DNA of 64,000 bases from Lepiota brunneoincarnata (lineage: Eukaryota; Basidiomycota; Agaricomycetes; Agaricales; Agaricaceae). The stretch covers positions 434,001 to 498,000 of the forward strand of contig JAEBUN010000028.1 in NCBI GenBank assembly GCA_023014365.1, in the 5' to 3' direction. Within the stretch, counting starts at the first letter, position 1. The number at the start of each line of letters is the position of its first letter. The notes below the pieces were generated by a model that saw only the letters and a list, made by a program, of their open reading frames with translations, was not told where the DNA came from and searched no databases. Shown here piece after piece: positions 1-11,429 of the stretch. A program made the position numbers and the translations under genes.

Positions 1-186
1 TCTTTTGTTGGTGTGGGGGTGGAGGAAAGTTAAGGGGTCCAGGGAGTGTGATAAGCAGCCCAACCTTTTTTTTTGGTACCTAATAAGCTACTGAAATACT
101 GTCTGGTCTCAATAGCAACTCTATAGCCTGTGAGTGTGCAGAATGTCCAAGGTGTATTATTACTTATTCTACTTGGTGCCAACATA

Positions 187-1836
187 CTAAATGTTCCTCA
201 GGGAATCCCAGAAATCTTTTACCCTTATAGCTGTCATCGGTACGATGTCTCCTGCATCTATCAAGTTTCCTGTGTCTATCAAGTCCTTGTTTTCTCTCTG
301 AGGGTTAACACAGAACTTCCAAAGCTCCAGTACATACTCCTGTAATAAGTTGCATGGCAACATACTCAACACAAGTTGTACAACCAGGACCACTAACATG
401 GTCCACAGGAGATGCCTGAACACTGTACTCAAGGCCACTATTGAATTCCTTGATGTGTCAGGAGGATGGACAGTTGCCTTTTGTGCAGGAAGGTTAGCCA
501 TTCATACCTTTCTGGAGCAACTACCTTTACCTCAGAACACAGAGTCCAAATTTTCACAGAGTGCTCATGACCATCTTGCCCACCTGTTGCAACAAGACAT
601 GTATCTCCAACTTGTTGGACCTCCCGAGGTGGTTAGATAAAACCTTCAAAATTTGTGGGCAAAATGCACTGCGATAATTTGAACTATATAGCTGTCTATT
701 TTCTAGTTAAGTACCTCCATTTCTATCTGAATGTTTTGACTCACCACCACCATGTGGCAGTTCCTTTACCTTGCTCTCTTCTCTCATCCTGAAAACCTGT
801 GGCCTGCCATTATCACTGCCAGCAACAATAAACTGGTTGTCCAGTGCAAAGGATACCAGAACTGGTACATTCTGGGCAATCAGGTAAGTGAATGATCTTA
901 TAGGTTGGCAATTTGGGAATGAATAAATATCCACTCTGGTTTCCAGATTTGAAACTGCTAGTTGGTTTCCATTGGAGGAAATTGCAGAGTGGCTGCTGGA
1001 TATTGAAACTTCAGGGAATGAGATAAATCGTGCTATCTTTCCCTGCTTACATTTGAGTAAGCAGTGTGATTGGTGCTGTCCCTTCCCAAGGATTCACATG
1101 GAAAAATTGGCTGTCTCGCATGTAAGTACTTGGCAAGTCATTTTCCATGTTTGAGGCTTACACTTCATGTGATTCTAGATAAGAGATAGCAAGTTCTGAT
1201 CCTGAATTAATAAATGCAAGTCCTCTTGGTATGTTGCTGTTTGCTGGTTCAGATGCAATTTCAACTAGTTGACCTGGTTGAAGTAAGAATAATGCTCTGA
1301 ACCTGTGGTGTCATGACCTGCCTTGATTGTTGATATCGTGAACCTTCACGCCATCAGGGGAAGCAGACACAAGCCGACAATGAACCATGTCAAAGGCCAG
1401 TTCTTCTACTCTCTTGTTGTGTGCCTGTACATGAAAACTGATTTGATAAGTCTGCAAAAAATTAACTTCTCATATCGTATCCCAGAGGCATTTGAGCATA
1501 CCAATGAATCAGAGGGGGCTTTTTGGCAGAGGAAAACCTTTCCATCCATACAACCAAAAGCAAAACATGCAGGCCTATCCTCCCCATCTGAACATAACCA
1601 CATCGCAGCAGAGACAGGGCCATTGAAGAGAACTTTGAATGTCCAACATGCATACCCTTGCTCGACGTTCCAAACTGTAAGTGTTCCATCATCTGCTATA
1701 GATCATGGTCAATCATAAATCAGCAGTTGGCTTGCATTACCCACCTCCACTTAACAATCTGGATCCGTCAGGGCTAAACTTCAGCATGTTGATGGGAAGG
1801 TGGTGGGCCTTCAGATTGTGTTTAAGCTGAATCTAT
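187..1836 (-). pseudogene. WD40-repeat protein, decayed copy A
   Basis: Read on the minus strand this stretch gives successive WD40 blades: an exon with HLPINMLKFSPDGSRLLSG near 1,810-1,750, then DDGTLTVWNVE near 1,700, a segment with CFAFGCMDGKVFLC near 1,570, one with RLVSASPDGVKVHDI near 1,350, one with FIVAGSDNGRPQVF near 820, and a last exon (501-187) with a hydrophobic stretch (LLWTMLVVLVVQLVLSML) that looks like a C-terminal membrane anchor. The first intron interrupts the codon for the first Asp of DDG, exactly as in copy B at 9.4-11 kb, so the two are homologous genes, not chance WD motifs. Stops and frame breaks lie between segments. WD40 propellers are protein-interaction scaffolds; no specific role can be given. 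Exon limits are approximate. Confidence 0.6.
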
Positions 1837-2242
1837 AATCATATGAGATGTAGGCATGAGTTTGAGCCAATGCAATATGCCTTGACACCTGCTGAAGGCA
1901 TTGTAGGTCATCTGGAGTAAAATTGGGGTGTTTGGAAGTTTGTTGCGCTTGCTCTGCTGCCTTCACTTTCAACTTTTATATTGGTTTAATTTTTTGTATC
2001 TTTTTGTGCATATCCTGTTGCTATAGCCATTGCAACATTATTTTTTGTATCTTTTGTTTGTGCCAGTGCCTCCTGTCAACTTAGGCATGACCTATCAGGA
2101 ATGATGCTCAACCAAATTGAATTGTATATGAAAAGTATTTGTATCCTTGCAAATGTTTTTGTTTTCCATTACGTTTTGTTGTACCCATAATAGTTGTCCT
2201 CCCTTTATAAGTCATGTACCACAGAAACCTGCCTTCATATTA
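1837..2242. other. intergenic, no gene seen
   Basis: T-rich stretch upstream of WD40 copy A (for example poly-T near 1,980-2,060). Possible promoter region for the minus-strand gene; no coding segment or repeat recognised. Confidence 0.4.
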
Positions 2243-3562
2243 CCATGAATCCCTCTCAAACACACCAACATCAATGCAAAACCTGCTCACCACCCTGTCA
2301 TCAATGCACCCTCTGTTCCCATTGCTCACCACAAGTCAAAGAGCACAATGTTGGTTCAAGGGGTAGACATTGAAGCTTATCTTCAAAGAGGTAAGTACAC
2401 TTGGAACTTTTGGAACATCATGTCTCATGGTTTGTTGATGCAGCCACAAAGAATTAGGCAGATGTGGGGATTGGAGCCTTTCTCTGAAAATGTGAATATA
2501 TGTCTCATATCGCAGAATTTGATACCTAATTACTTTGCCAGGTGGCAACACGAAAGTAATCCTACTGCTGCTTCTGTTGCTCATAGTGTGGGTTGCAAAA
2601 TTTCTGCAATCATCACCATAACTCACAATATACAGAGCTTGGTACATTTTGGGCACATGCTCAATTCATATCTCTGGCCAGGTGCTACAGGACATGATGT
2701 CAAAGTATGTCCCACCCCTCCCACAAATAACTCTTCTCTCATTTTCCTTAGATGGGTGTACTTTCCCACTAGAATGTGGATGAGCCTTCCTGCCCTAATG
2801 TAATCGCCCCAGAAGAGCCCTCCTGCCTGGATATAACCCCTTCAGTTGGACAACTGACTCTGGCTTCCACTGAACACCCCACCCCCAACAAAGCTCCTTT
2901 AGCCAGATCCCCTATCCTGAGAGCCAGTCCCCTCCAAAATGTAACTCCCCCTGCCAAACCTACCACCCCAAACACAGCCAGATCTGTGATCCCAAATGCC
3001 TCTCTTCCCACTGAACATCCTCTCTTGGATGTCATTCCCACCATTGAATCTCCCACCCCAAATGTTGCTCCCGCCATTAAATCCCCCACCCCAAATGCTG
3101 GCCCTTTGGCCAGATCCCCTATCTGGAATGCTGCTCCCTCCATCCAATCCCCTATCCAAACCACGGCTCCTCCAGCTGAATTCTCAATTACAGATGTAAC
3201 TCCTTTGACTGGATGTGCTACTCTGAGTGCAACTCCCTTACTAGATCCCCCCATCCCATCCACAAACACCTCTGTTAGACTTGCTGAGGCTAGCATGACC
3301 CATATCAATGACAGCCAGCTGTCCCATGAGTTGAATACTGCTGACAGTTGAAGTGGGTGCAACATATTGAACCAAATTGGCATAATGCTCAGATCGCAGC
3401 TATCCTGGCTTCTGTTGATAACACTGGCTGTGCTAGTATCTCCAGGCAGGGCAACAGACACCTGGAATGCATCTTAGCCTCAACAACTATCAACAATTGT
3501 CCTGATCATATGACCACAGGTATTCCAAAACATCTTCCTGCCAACTACTATGATGTGACTTA
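2243..3562 (+). CDS. hypothetical Cys-rich then Pro-rich repeat protein remnant
   Basis: Not recognised. An ATG at about 2,243 opens a short Cys/His-rich peptide (CKTCSPPCHQCTLCSHC, paired CxxC motifs). Downstream, after probable introns, an open stretch of about 190 codons (2,776-3,351) is built from an 11-residue repeat rich in Pro, Ser and Asn (SPTPNVAPAIK, SPTPNAGPLAR, SPIWNAAPSIQ and variants). A further open stretch (3,348-3,563) follows in another frame. It could be a low-complexity host protein or the decayed 5' part of the neighbouring transposon. Start, splicing and expression are all uncertain. Confidence 0.25.
2860..3260 (+). repeat. degenerate 33-bp tandem repeat coding an 11-aa unit
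   Basis: Units spaced about 33 bp share CCCACCCCAAATG(T/C)TG and code for (S)PTPNxAPxxx. At least six diverged units can be followed between roughly 2,860 and 3,260. The period is a multiple of three, so unit gain or loss would not break the frame. Confidence 0.55.
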
Positions 3563-3563
3563 G

Positions 3564-4526
3564 TGAAAAGTGTTATCATGGGCACAGTGGATTGGCATGG
3601 AATCCCAACCTGATTCCCCACTCCCTCAAGTTTTATGAACCAATGTGGTGCCCTGACTTTGCCCCTGGCAAAACACCACATGATGGAATTGTATTGGCAT
3701 CATTGATGATTAAGGTATGTATCTATTTGGGCCCTTAAGGCCTCTATCTGTTCCATCTGCAATTACATAGTATACTATGTATGAACTTCTTTGTTGCCCA
3801 GTTATTCTTGTAGTGGTTTAGGACCAGGAACTTTTTAGTGATCTTCATGTGCATTATTGATGTATATGTACAGATATTGGTTGTGTCCATACCATTTGAC
3901 AGACCTCTTCCACCTTTTTGGGATCCTGCTCTGTGAATGGCTTGCAGTTGTTTAGGTGACGCCCCACAATTTCTCTAACAAATTTCTATTTGCTTGTCAA
4001 GAACAGTGTAAAATCATTATGTGTGGAACACACCTGTACTTCTTTGCATGTACTCTGCTCCCATCCAAGTACTGTAAATAATGTGTAACCACCTTGAGCA
4101 AGTTGCCCCAGCTCTCCACGTGGTTCTGGGATAACTTCATCAATCACTCGTGCAGTCTGCGCTATGGCCTCAGGGCCCATCTTCCATAGGTTCAAAGAGT
4201 TGAATGAAGATTAGGAGAGTTGCTATTTAGGGTGCACATGGTCCTTAAGGCATGTGCCAACATACTCATGGAGATGTGATGCCCACTGCTAATACTGGTT
4301 TAAAAGCTGAAAATACAAGCACTTTGGTTGTGATGTACCATATTGTTCTCAATAAGGGGGTTTATTGTGAAATACAAAGTCTTTATTGAACATGCCCCAA
4401 GTATTTTTTACTTCTACTTATGGAATAAAGACCTAACATTCATATATTCCAGCATGCTTGGTTGTATACTGGAATCCACATCCAAATTAACCAATACCCC
4501 ACTTGGAAACTAGCATGGGACAAAAA
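3564..4526. other. no gene supported
   Basis: Short open stretches only, on both strands. No recognised protein segment, RNA gene or repeat. It may contain the 5' flank of the CACTA-like transposon, but I found no convincing CACTA-type terminal inverted repeat here. Confidence 0.35.
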
Positions 4527-4929
4527 TGAGTGTCTCCCAACACCCCTCCCCCATTGGATAGTATTCATGATGGCTTATCCTGCCTGACTCTCAGTGCTCT
4601 GTCCCCTCCAGAATCAAGTCGTGATGACCTTCTCAATGAACTTCTGGCCATTCTCAAATCAACCAGTGCAAAAGCACAGGATATTTGTCAGGAGCTCAAC
4701 ATCTGGAATAAAATCAACACACTGGTGCCATTGCACCAGACATCAACCAGATTTTCCACAAGAAACAAAGCTTTGGCATATTTTCAAGAAGAGCTCCAAA
4801 CTTTCAACCACCTATGTCTTCACCTCAATAGGTTATCTGATTATGGGAGCACAGGCATTATCCATCTGAAACATGGATCCTTACAAGTTATTCAAGTGAT
4901 TGTACTGATGCTTGAATATAGGATAGAAG

Positions 4930-5593
4930 TGTCATATCCATGCCAACTCAGAGTCTAATCACTTAAACTTTGGCTTCTCAGTTCCATGTGTGCTCCACAC
5001 AACAACCCTCTGCCCTCTGACTCAGCCCCAACTTGCTCTGACCACAACCCACTGCCCCGATCACACAACCACCTCCACATGTGCCATGGTCACCTGACCC
5101 TCAGTGTCTCTAGTTCCAGTCTCCATTTCCCGTCCGTAGTCAAGATACATTATTGGTCTCCATACCTGTACTGGTTTCCATTCCATTTGTAATCTGTTTG
5201 TAATCCATTTGTAACTATATTGGTCTCCGCTTTGCTCCGCACGTAGTCAGTACAAGTCATAGTTTGTAAGGCCAGTAGTATATATACCATAGGTACTTGG
5301 CCTGTACTCTTCAGTCTGATAATTGAATCGAGCAGCGGACTAGCTCCCTGTCTCCCTACCCTCCTCTCTCTATCTTGCCTTGCTCCACTTTGGCCCCGAC
5401 TTCCTGAAATACAGACTAGGACAGCAGGAGGGCACAGCACATATGCTGAGGCTGCAAGTCCAACTCCCTGCCTGACATACTCCACCTCAGTCCCGAAGTC
5501 TATGTACTGACTTCACCCTGTCCCCTGGTTACCTTATACCAAGGACACCACCCCAACCTTCCACTTTGGTCCCGATCTGCACTGGCTCTAACA
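4930..5593 (+). repeat. solo LTR of chromovirus family G1
   Basis: 664 bp beginning TGTCATATCC and ending GGCTCTAACA, homologous along its length to the LTRs of the young element at 57,960-63,325 and in the same orientation. Flanked by the perfect duplication AGAAG (4,925-4,929 and 5,594-5,598). It keeps the TATA-like stretch and the AGTCTGATAAT self-primer segment near 5,313. Many CpGs of the young LTR are TpG or CpA here. It interrupts the Tnp2 pseudogene. A solo LTR is the usual product of recombination between the two LTRs of a full element. Confidence 0.93.
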
Positions 5594-8207
5594 AGAAGAC
5601 TGGAAGGTGACTCCAAATCAAGAGCTTAATGCACACAACACAGGTGAGTTTTTTTTCCTATTCAATTGCTGCATAGAGCACTCATCAAAATCACTACTTC
5701 AGACTATTATTTTGATCACCCCCTTTAACAGGCCAATCCCAGCATTATTATCATCCTATATCTAGCTATTGCCCTTCACCTCCTTGCCTTGTGCTCTCGC
5801 TCAGTGAGCAACTTTTCTCTTCAGATGACAAAATTGGCTTTGCAATCTGCTTTTCATAACCACACACACAAACAGTTGTTTGATACAATCCCCAATGATG
5901 TTTGTGTTGCTCGGGCCAAATTTCTTATCAAGCCAACAGTCACCACTTATGCTATGTGCCCTATGTGCCACTCCCTCTACCCATCTTAATGTACCTTTGT
6001 TCAATTTCCTGGTTGTCAGCCTTGTGGAGCAAGACTTTGCAAGTCTGGAGTTTGCGATGGTTTCAGTGTCTGAGTTCCAATCCGTCCCTACATGATGCAG
6101 AGCTTCACTACTTTTCTTGCCTCATTCTACACTTGCCCCAGCATTGAGGCTGCTATCTGGGCCACAAACTGCCCTCCAACACAAGGCATGACTGTTCATG
6201 ACATCATGCAGAGCCAAGGAGTTCGAGAGTTCCGTGATCACCAGGGCAACATCTTTGTTGACTGTGAAGGTGAGATTTGAACTGTCTGGAGTCTAAGTTA
6301 TGATGCCTTCAATCCATTTCATAATAAAGCTGCAGGGAAATCAGTCTCTTGTGGGATCTTTGCCATAGTCTGCCTCGGTTTGCCCCCTGAACTCCACTAC
6401 AAGCCTGAGAACATATATCTCATTGGCATCATTCCTGGACCCAGGCAACCCTTCAATGATGGGCTCAATTCATACCTGGGAGAATTAGTCAACACCTTAA
6501 TTACCTGCTACATCAAAGGCACATGGTTCAGTCAAACATATGAGCACCTGGAGGGATGCTGCTCATGGGAAGCTGTCATACCAAATGTCAATGATCTACC
6601 AGGGTCACACAAAATTTCAGGATGTGCTGGTCATTCTGCCACTCATTTTTGCAGCCTTTGCCATCTCCTCAAGAAGGACATAAATAACACTGACCAGATG
6701 ACAAAAGCTTGGCAACCTGTGAACTTAACTGAGTTCCAGGATGCTGCAATCGCATAGCATGATGCACCCAGCAAATCTCATCATGCCAAACTGTACAAAC
6801 AGAATGGTGTACGATGGACAGAACTCCTCCAGTTACCCTATTGGGATCCTACAAGGTATGTAGTCATCAATGGCATGCATAACCTTTTCCTTGGACTTGT
6901 TAAACATCACTTCCATGTCATCATTGGAATCAATTGGGAGGAACCTCTTCCGACAGATGACAATGACAATCTTCTACATGGAAAGCCTCAAGAAAAGGAA
7001 CTTGTGCATGGCTGTCAGGTTCTTCAACACAATCCAACTTCAGCAGCGCTCCACCATCTCTCGATCCCTGTACTCTGTACACTGTGCCAGGAGCATGGAG
7101 TTCAGATTCATCAAAGCTCTAGGCAAATCAAGAAGCTTCACTTTGTTTCTGCACTCCTTGTAAGTGTCCCCTCACAGTGCACCTGCACCCCTTATTGATA
7201 TCCAGTAGGGTATAACTCAACCTGTCTCACCCCCCACTGGTCTAGAAGATCACATGAACAATGATGACCATGACCTGCCTACTTTCAGTCTTGACAAGGA
7301 TGAAGAGTCAGAAGAATTAACCACCTCTGGTCCTTTCATCTCATCATCCGATCTCCTGCAAATCCAACAGAGTATTATGTTCATCTTATGCCCTACCTGG
7401 AAAACATGTCCCCCCTCCAACTTTGGTACTACCAGACATGGTAAACTCAAGGCCAATGAGTGGCAAGCCTGCATAGAGTTTGATCTGCCTATTGCTCTGA
7501 TGAGAATGTGGGCATACCCTGCTAGACTGGAGGATTTCTCCAAAATCAAGCAGCTTATTGTAAGAAGTACACTCCTTCTTTCCATAGCCATACAGTATGC
7601 AACCTCACACACGATCACTGAAACTTGCACCAATCACTACCTGGCAACTATGAGTGCCTATATCCAGACAATATGCCAAATCTGACCAGGCATTGACCTT
7701 CACCCCATTCATCATAATGCCCTACACATTGACAAGTACCTTTGCTTATTTGAACCCATGCATGGATGGTGGATGTTCCCATTTGAAAGGCTCATCAGGC
7801 ACCTACAGGGCCTGAACAGTGACTTTAAGATTGGTATGATACCTCTCCTTGTGTGTGAATCATACTAATCTAGCTACAGGAGAACTAGAAAGCACATTGC
7901 TCAAATCTTTCTGTGCAGAGTCAGAGTTACAAGCTAGCTTAAGCTGCTTTGGTCCCAAATGCCTCAAACTTTCCAATGAAGTGACAGACATTCTTGGCCA
8001 TTGTTTCCCCTTGCAGAAAATTGGTACACTCTCGGATGAGTCCACCACCTTTGGCCAGTGTACGTACCCAAAGGGAGCAGGGAAGAAATTTGTACTTGAC
8101 ATGGATATTTGGAGGCAACTACGGGCTAATGACATCTCAAGCAAAGAAGCCAACCACTTTCCAAGATGTGTCATCAATGGTAAAGAATTCTCAACTACCT
8201 TCAGAAT

Positions 8208-8868
8208 TGTCATATCCATGCCAACTCAGAGTCTAATCATTTAAACTTCAGCTTCTCAACTCCATGTGTGTTCCACACAACAACCCTCTGCCCTCCGACT
8301 TGGCCCCAACCTGCTCCGACTGCAACCCACTGCCCCAATCACGCGACCACCTCCACACGTGCTGTGGTCACCTGACCCTTGGTGTCTCATACCCCTGTCT
8401 CCATTTCCCGTCCATAGTCAAGATATGTTATTAGTCTCCATACCTGTACCCGTTTCCATTCCATTTGTAATCCGTTTGTAATCCATTTGTAACTAGATCG
8501 GTCTCCGCTTTGCTCCGCATGTAGTCAGTACAAGTCATAGTTCGTAAGGCCGGTAGTATATATACTGTAGGTACTTGGCTTGTACTCCTCAGTCTGATAA
8601 TCGAATCAAGCAGCGGACCAGCTCCCTGTTCCCTATCCTCTCCTCTCTTCTGCCTTGCTCCGCTTCGGCTCCGACTTCCTGAAATACAGACTAGGACAGT
8701 AGGAGGGCACAGCACATAAGCTGAGGCTGCAAGTCCAACCCCCCGCCCAAAGTACTCCACCTTGGTTCCAAAGTCTACGTACTGACTTCACCCTGTCCCC
8801 CGGTTACCCTATATCAAGGATACCACCCCAACCCTCCACTTTGGTCCCGGCCTGCACCGGCTCTAACA
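8208..8868 (+). repeat. solo LTR of chromovirus family G1
   Basis: 661 bp, TGTCATATCC to GGCTCTAACA, same family and orientation as the solo LTR at 4,930. Flanked by the perfect duplication AGAAT (8,203-8,207 and 8,869-8,873). Joining the flanks makes the Tnp2 reading frame continuous from 7,849 through to 9,288. Confidence 0.93.
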
Positions 8869-9431
8869 AGAATGAAGAGAAATAGTTATATATTTTTCTA
8901 CTGTTCATGTGACAAACAATTGGTTCCAGCTGTAATAAGGGCCATATTTGCCCCTGATATCAGGACAGACTTCTTCCTTGCAGTTCATCAATATCAACAA
9001 CAGGTACCACTTGATTTCCTCAATGACTTTGAAGAGTTTGGTGCTGGTGCCTGGTTGAGCATAACAAATGCTGAGGTGGAAATTCTACCAAGCTCAACCA
9101 CCATTTATGCAGCCATACCCTTCCTGTGGGAGAAGGACTGCCTGATCATGAAGCCAATTATTCAGGTATGCATCCCCTTATCTGATCATGTGACAACCAC
9201 TGACCATCTTCCAGGAGATGTGCTCAACTCAAGCCATCGGCAATTGAGCAGGTGTCACATGTGTGACAGGTCTAGGGCTGTGCAATGAGCAGGTCTCCTT
9301 GATCTGCATAACAATAATGATACTTGAATCAATGTTCATGTCTAATTGTTATACTATGCTATCACTACAATAACCAGATATGTATATAATATGGACATCT
9401 GTTGCCACCCCATGCAGTCATTCCTACCATG

Positions 9432-10960
9432 ATGTCCAACACCTCCTATGTGAGTCTTGTAAATAATCTTCTTTCTACATACCTGATAGGTGTCCAGTTC
9501 CAACACCAAAGGACACTATTACATCACACTAAACCAGTCAATGTTTTGAAGTTCAACCTCAATGGTTCAAAGCTTTTAAGCGCAGGTGTGTTAGAAACCC
9601 AGGCACTCTCCATACTCATTCTGATCATCCCAGGCGATGACATGATGCTGGCCATCTGGAATGTAGGATTGGGTGCATTAGAATGGTCAACTTGTGTACC
9701 TGATAGTGGTGCTATCTGCTGTGCAGCATGAATCCAGTTAATGGGTAATGGAACAGCTCAGTACATCATCTTTGGATGTGCAGATGGTTCCATTCACATA
9801 TACCAACAGGTCAAAAGACAAGACAATTTTGGGTTCATCTTCAAGACTACCGCTCATGAACAAGCTATTGAGGCACTCACAGTCGATGCTATAAAGCAGT
9901 GTTTGGCAAGCGCTAGTGCTGGACAAGTTAAGATATGGGATGTGTTGTTGGATGGTAGATTGAGCCAACTCTTCCATTTCGCACTTCTAATTATTTTGTT
10001 GTAGGCAGTCTATCATTTTTTGCAACATCAGCCACCCAATCATCAACCCCCTGATCCATTGAATTCTTCAACAGTGGGAGGAAAGTTATCACCAGCTACC
10101 TGGAGACACAAGAAATGTAACCATTGTATTTGTCTTGGGTTGATTGAGCTCTCACCTTATTCTCTTCCAGTGTTGTTTACCAACTACACCCATGGAAGAC
10201 AGTTTCATGCTGGATGCTACCAACAAGAATGTAGGGCTCCTGTGGTACCACATACGCCCCAAGGATCTTACCAACTATTTAGTGGGTATGCTGTTGTCAT
10301 TGCAAGTGAATGTATTCTCCTAGTTTCAAATCTCCTGAATGGGATCGATGCATACATGCTCCCCCCTACAAGAGCTATCAAGGTCTTCCAGCAGCATATT
10401 CGGTATAATGTACCCCTTCTTGTGATGTCTGTGAAAGATGGCGAGCTAGTAGTGGTTGGTAGCAATGATGGCTTGGTTTGGATATATGATTACCAAAGCA
10501 GTACAGTATTACAGGAGCTCCACCATGGTCCAAGTAAGGCCCTGATTGACTAGCATGATACTTTTGCTGATGTACCTATGCATAAAGTTGCTACCCTGGT
10601 TCAGATTGTGGACATGCATATACACCTTTTCTAGACATTCTACAATTGAACCTCCACAGTCATTTACTTTGGGTGACAAAATCAGGATTGCCTCTGCAAG
10701 CAGCGATCCAACACAATCACAGGTGGATATCAAAATTTGGAGTGACAAGGTAAGCCATACAGTGCATCTTTCTTGGCTTGTTATCAAGTATAGTATAGGT
10801 AGAAGCAGAGGTCCCCAAAATGAATACTCAGAAATCACTGGTGGCAATAATTTTTTATCTTACTGGGATCATTCTTGTTGGTGGTTTCTACCTGCACAAA
10901 AAGTATCCCAGTTTGTTTGGTACAATCTCTTGGCCATTATAATGAAATTGTAAGATATGG
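9432..10960 (+). pseudogene. WD40-repeat protein, decayed copy B
   Basis: Plus-strand exons carry WD40 blades: PVNVLKFNLNGSKLLSAG (~9,535-9,585), intron about 9,587-9,634, DDMMLAIWNVG, YIIFGCADGSIHIYQQ (~9,765), CLASASAGQVKIWDV (~9,905), LLVMSVKDGELVVVGSNDG (~10,420) and IRIASASSDPTQSQVDIKIW (~10,680). Gene order of blades and the first intron position match copy A. An in-frame TGA at about 9,729 sits where a Trp (TGG) is expected, and frames change between blades. The pair A/B faces outward from the transposon-bearing interval. A scaffold-type propeller is likely; function unknown. Confidence 0.62.
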
Positions 10961-11039
10961 GATAGTTTCTCCTCCCCCAGGGTTTCTCTGGGTGCTGGCA
11001 AGAGGTATTCATCAAAAATGTCCAATTCATAATGATGCT

Positions 11040-11400
11040 TGACTGTAATGAATACCAACAGCGCACTTCACTTCCCGTTTTGAGTTTTTGGGAGGTCTGA
11101 TGTAGATGAGCTGTCCAGGGGGCAAAGGGATACTGACTGGTAGCTTTAGCATAGACTGGAAGTCACCAGCAAATCTAGGCTTGCATATGGGAGTGAAATT
11201 GTCACAATGAATGAGAGTACAGAGATGGCTCAGCAGGCCAATGGTATTGTTGTATGTGAGAACAACACCAGTAGAGGGAACTACATATCTCTCTCATTCC
11301 ACCAGATTGGTAGCATCTAACCAATCATAGAGGAACTTTTCATTCTCATGCTGCAAACACTGACTTAACTGCCTGCTCCTCATTTCAAAATGTCATGATA
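11040..11400 (-). pseudogene. unrecognised coding remnant
   Basis: One minus-strand frame reads almost without stops for about 110 codons, including RQLSQCLQHENEKFLYDWL and PVSIPLPPGQLIYIRPP, broken by one TGA where the downstream frame resumes in phase. Composition looks like real protein. It lies downstream of the gene at 11.4-14.1 kb on the same strand and could be its last exons or a separate remnant. No family recognised. Confidence 0.3.
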
Positions 11401-11429
11401 GCATAAGTATATATGTACAAAAAAATCTT

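Larger units (their letters stand above)
4527..9180 (+). pseudogene. CACTA (EnSpm)-type Tnp2 transposase, split by two solo LTRs
   Basis: Plus-strand segments in order match the Transposase_21/Tnp2 layout: an N-terminal region (4,530-4,929); a Cys-pair segment (CPMCHSLYPS, ~5,960); LPPELHYKPENIYLIGIIPGP in parts near 6,380-6,440; GHSATHFCSLCHLL near 6,640; VVINGMHNLFLGLVKHHF near 6,860-6,920; HGKLKANEW near 7,440; PFERLIRHLQ near 7,780; and a C-terminal segment at 8,869-9,170. An intron with a good donor and acceptor sits at about 7,834-7,880. Tnp2 proteins catalyse cut-and-paste transposition. Removing each inserted LTR plus one 5-bp duplication restores an open frame across the join. There is at least one in-frame TAG (~6,757), apparently from TGG. 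True start, full exon set and element ends were not found. Confidence 0.75.

Noticed and set aside
2769..3461. 230-codon Gly/Val-rich minus-strand frame
   Set aside because: Antisense shadow of the 33-bp repeat region; its own repeat pattern follows from the plus-strand one.
9360..9375. CACTACAA as a possible CACTA element end
   Set aside because: No matching inverted TTGTAGTG-type partner or 3-bp target duplication found around the Tnp2 gene.
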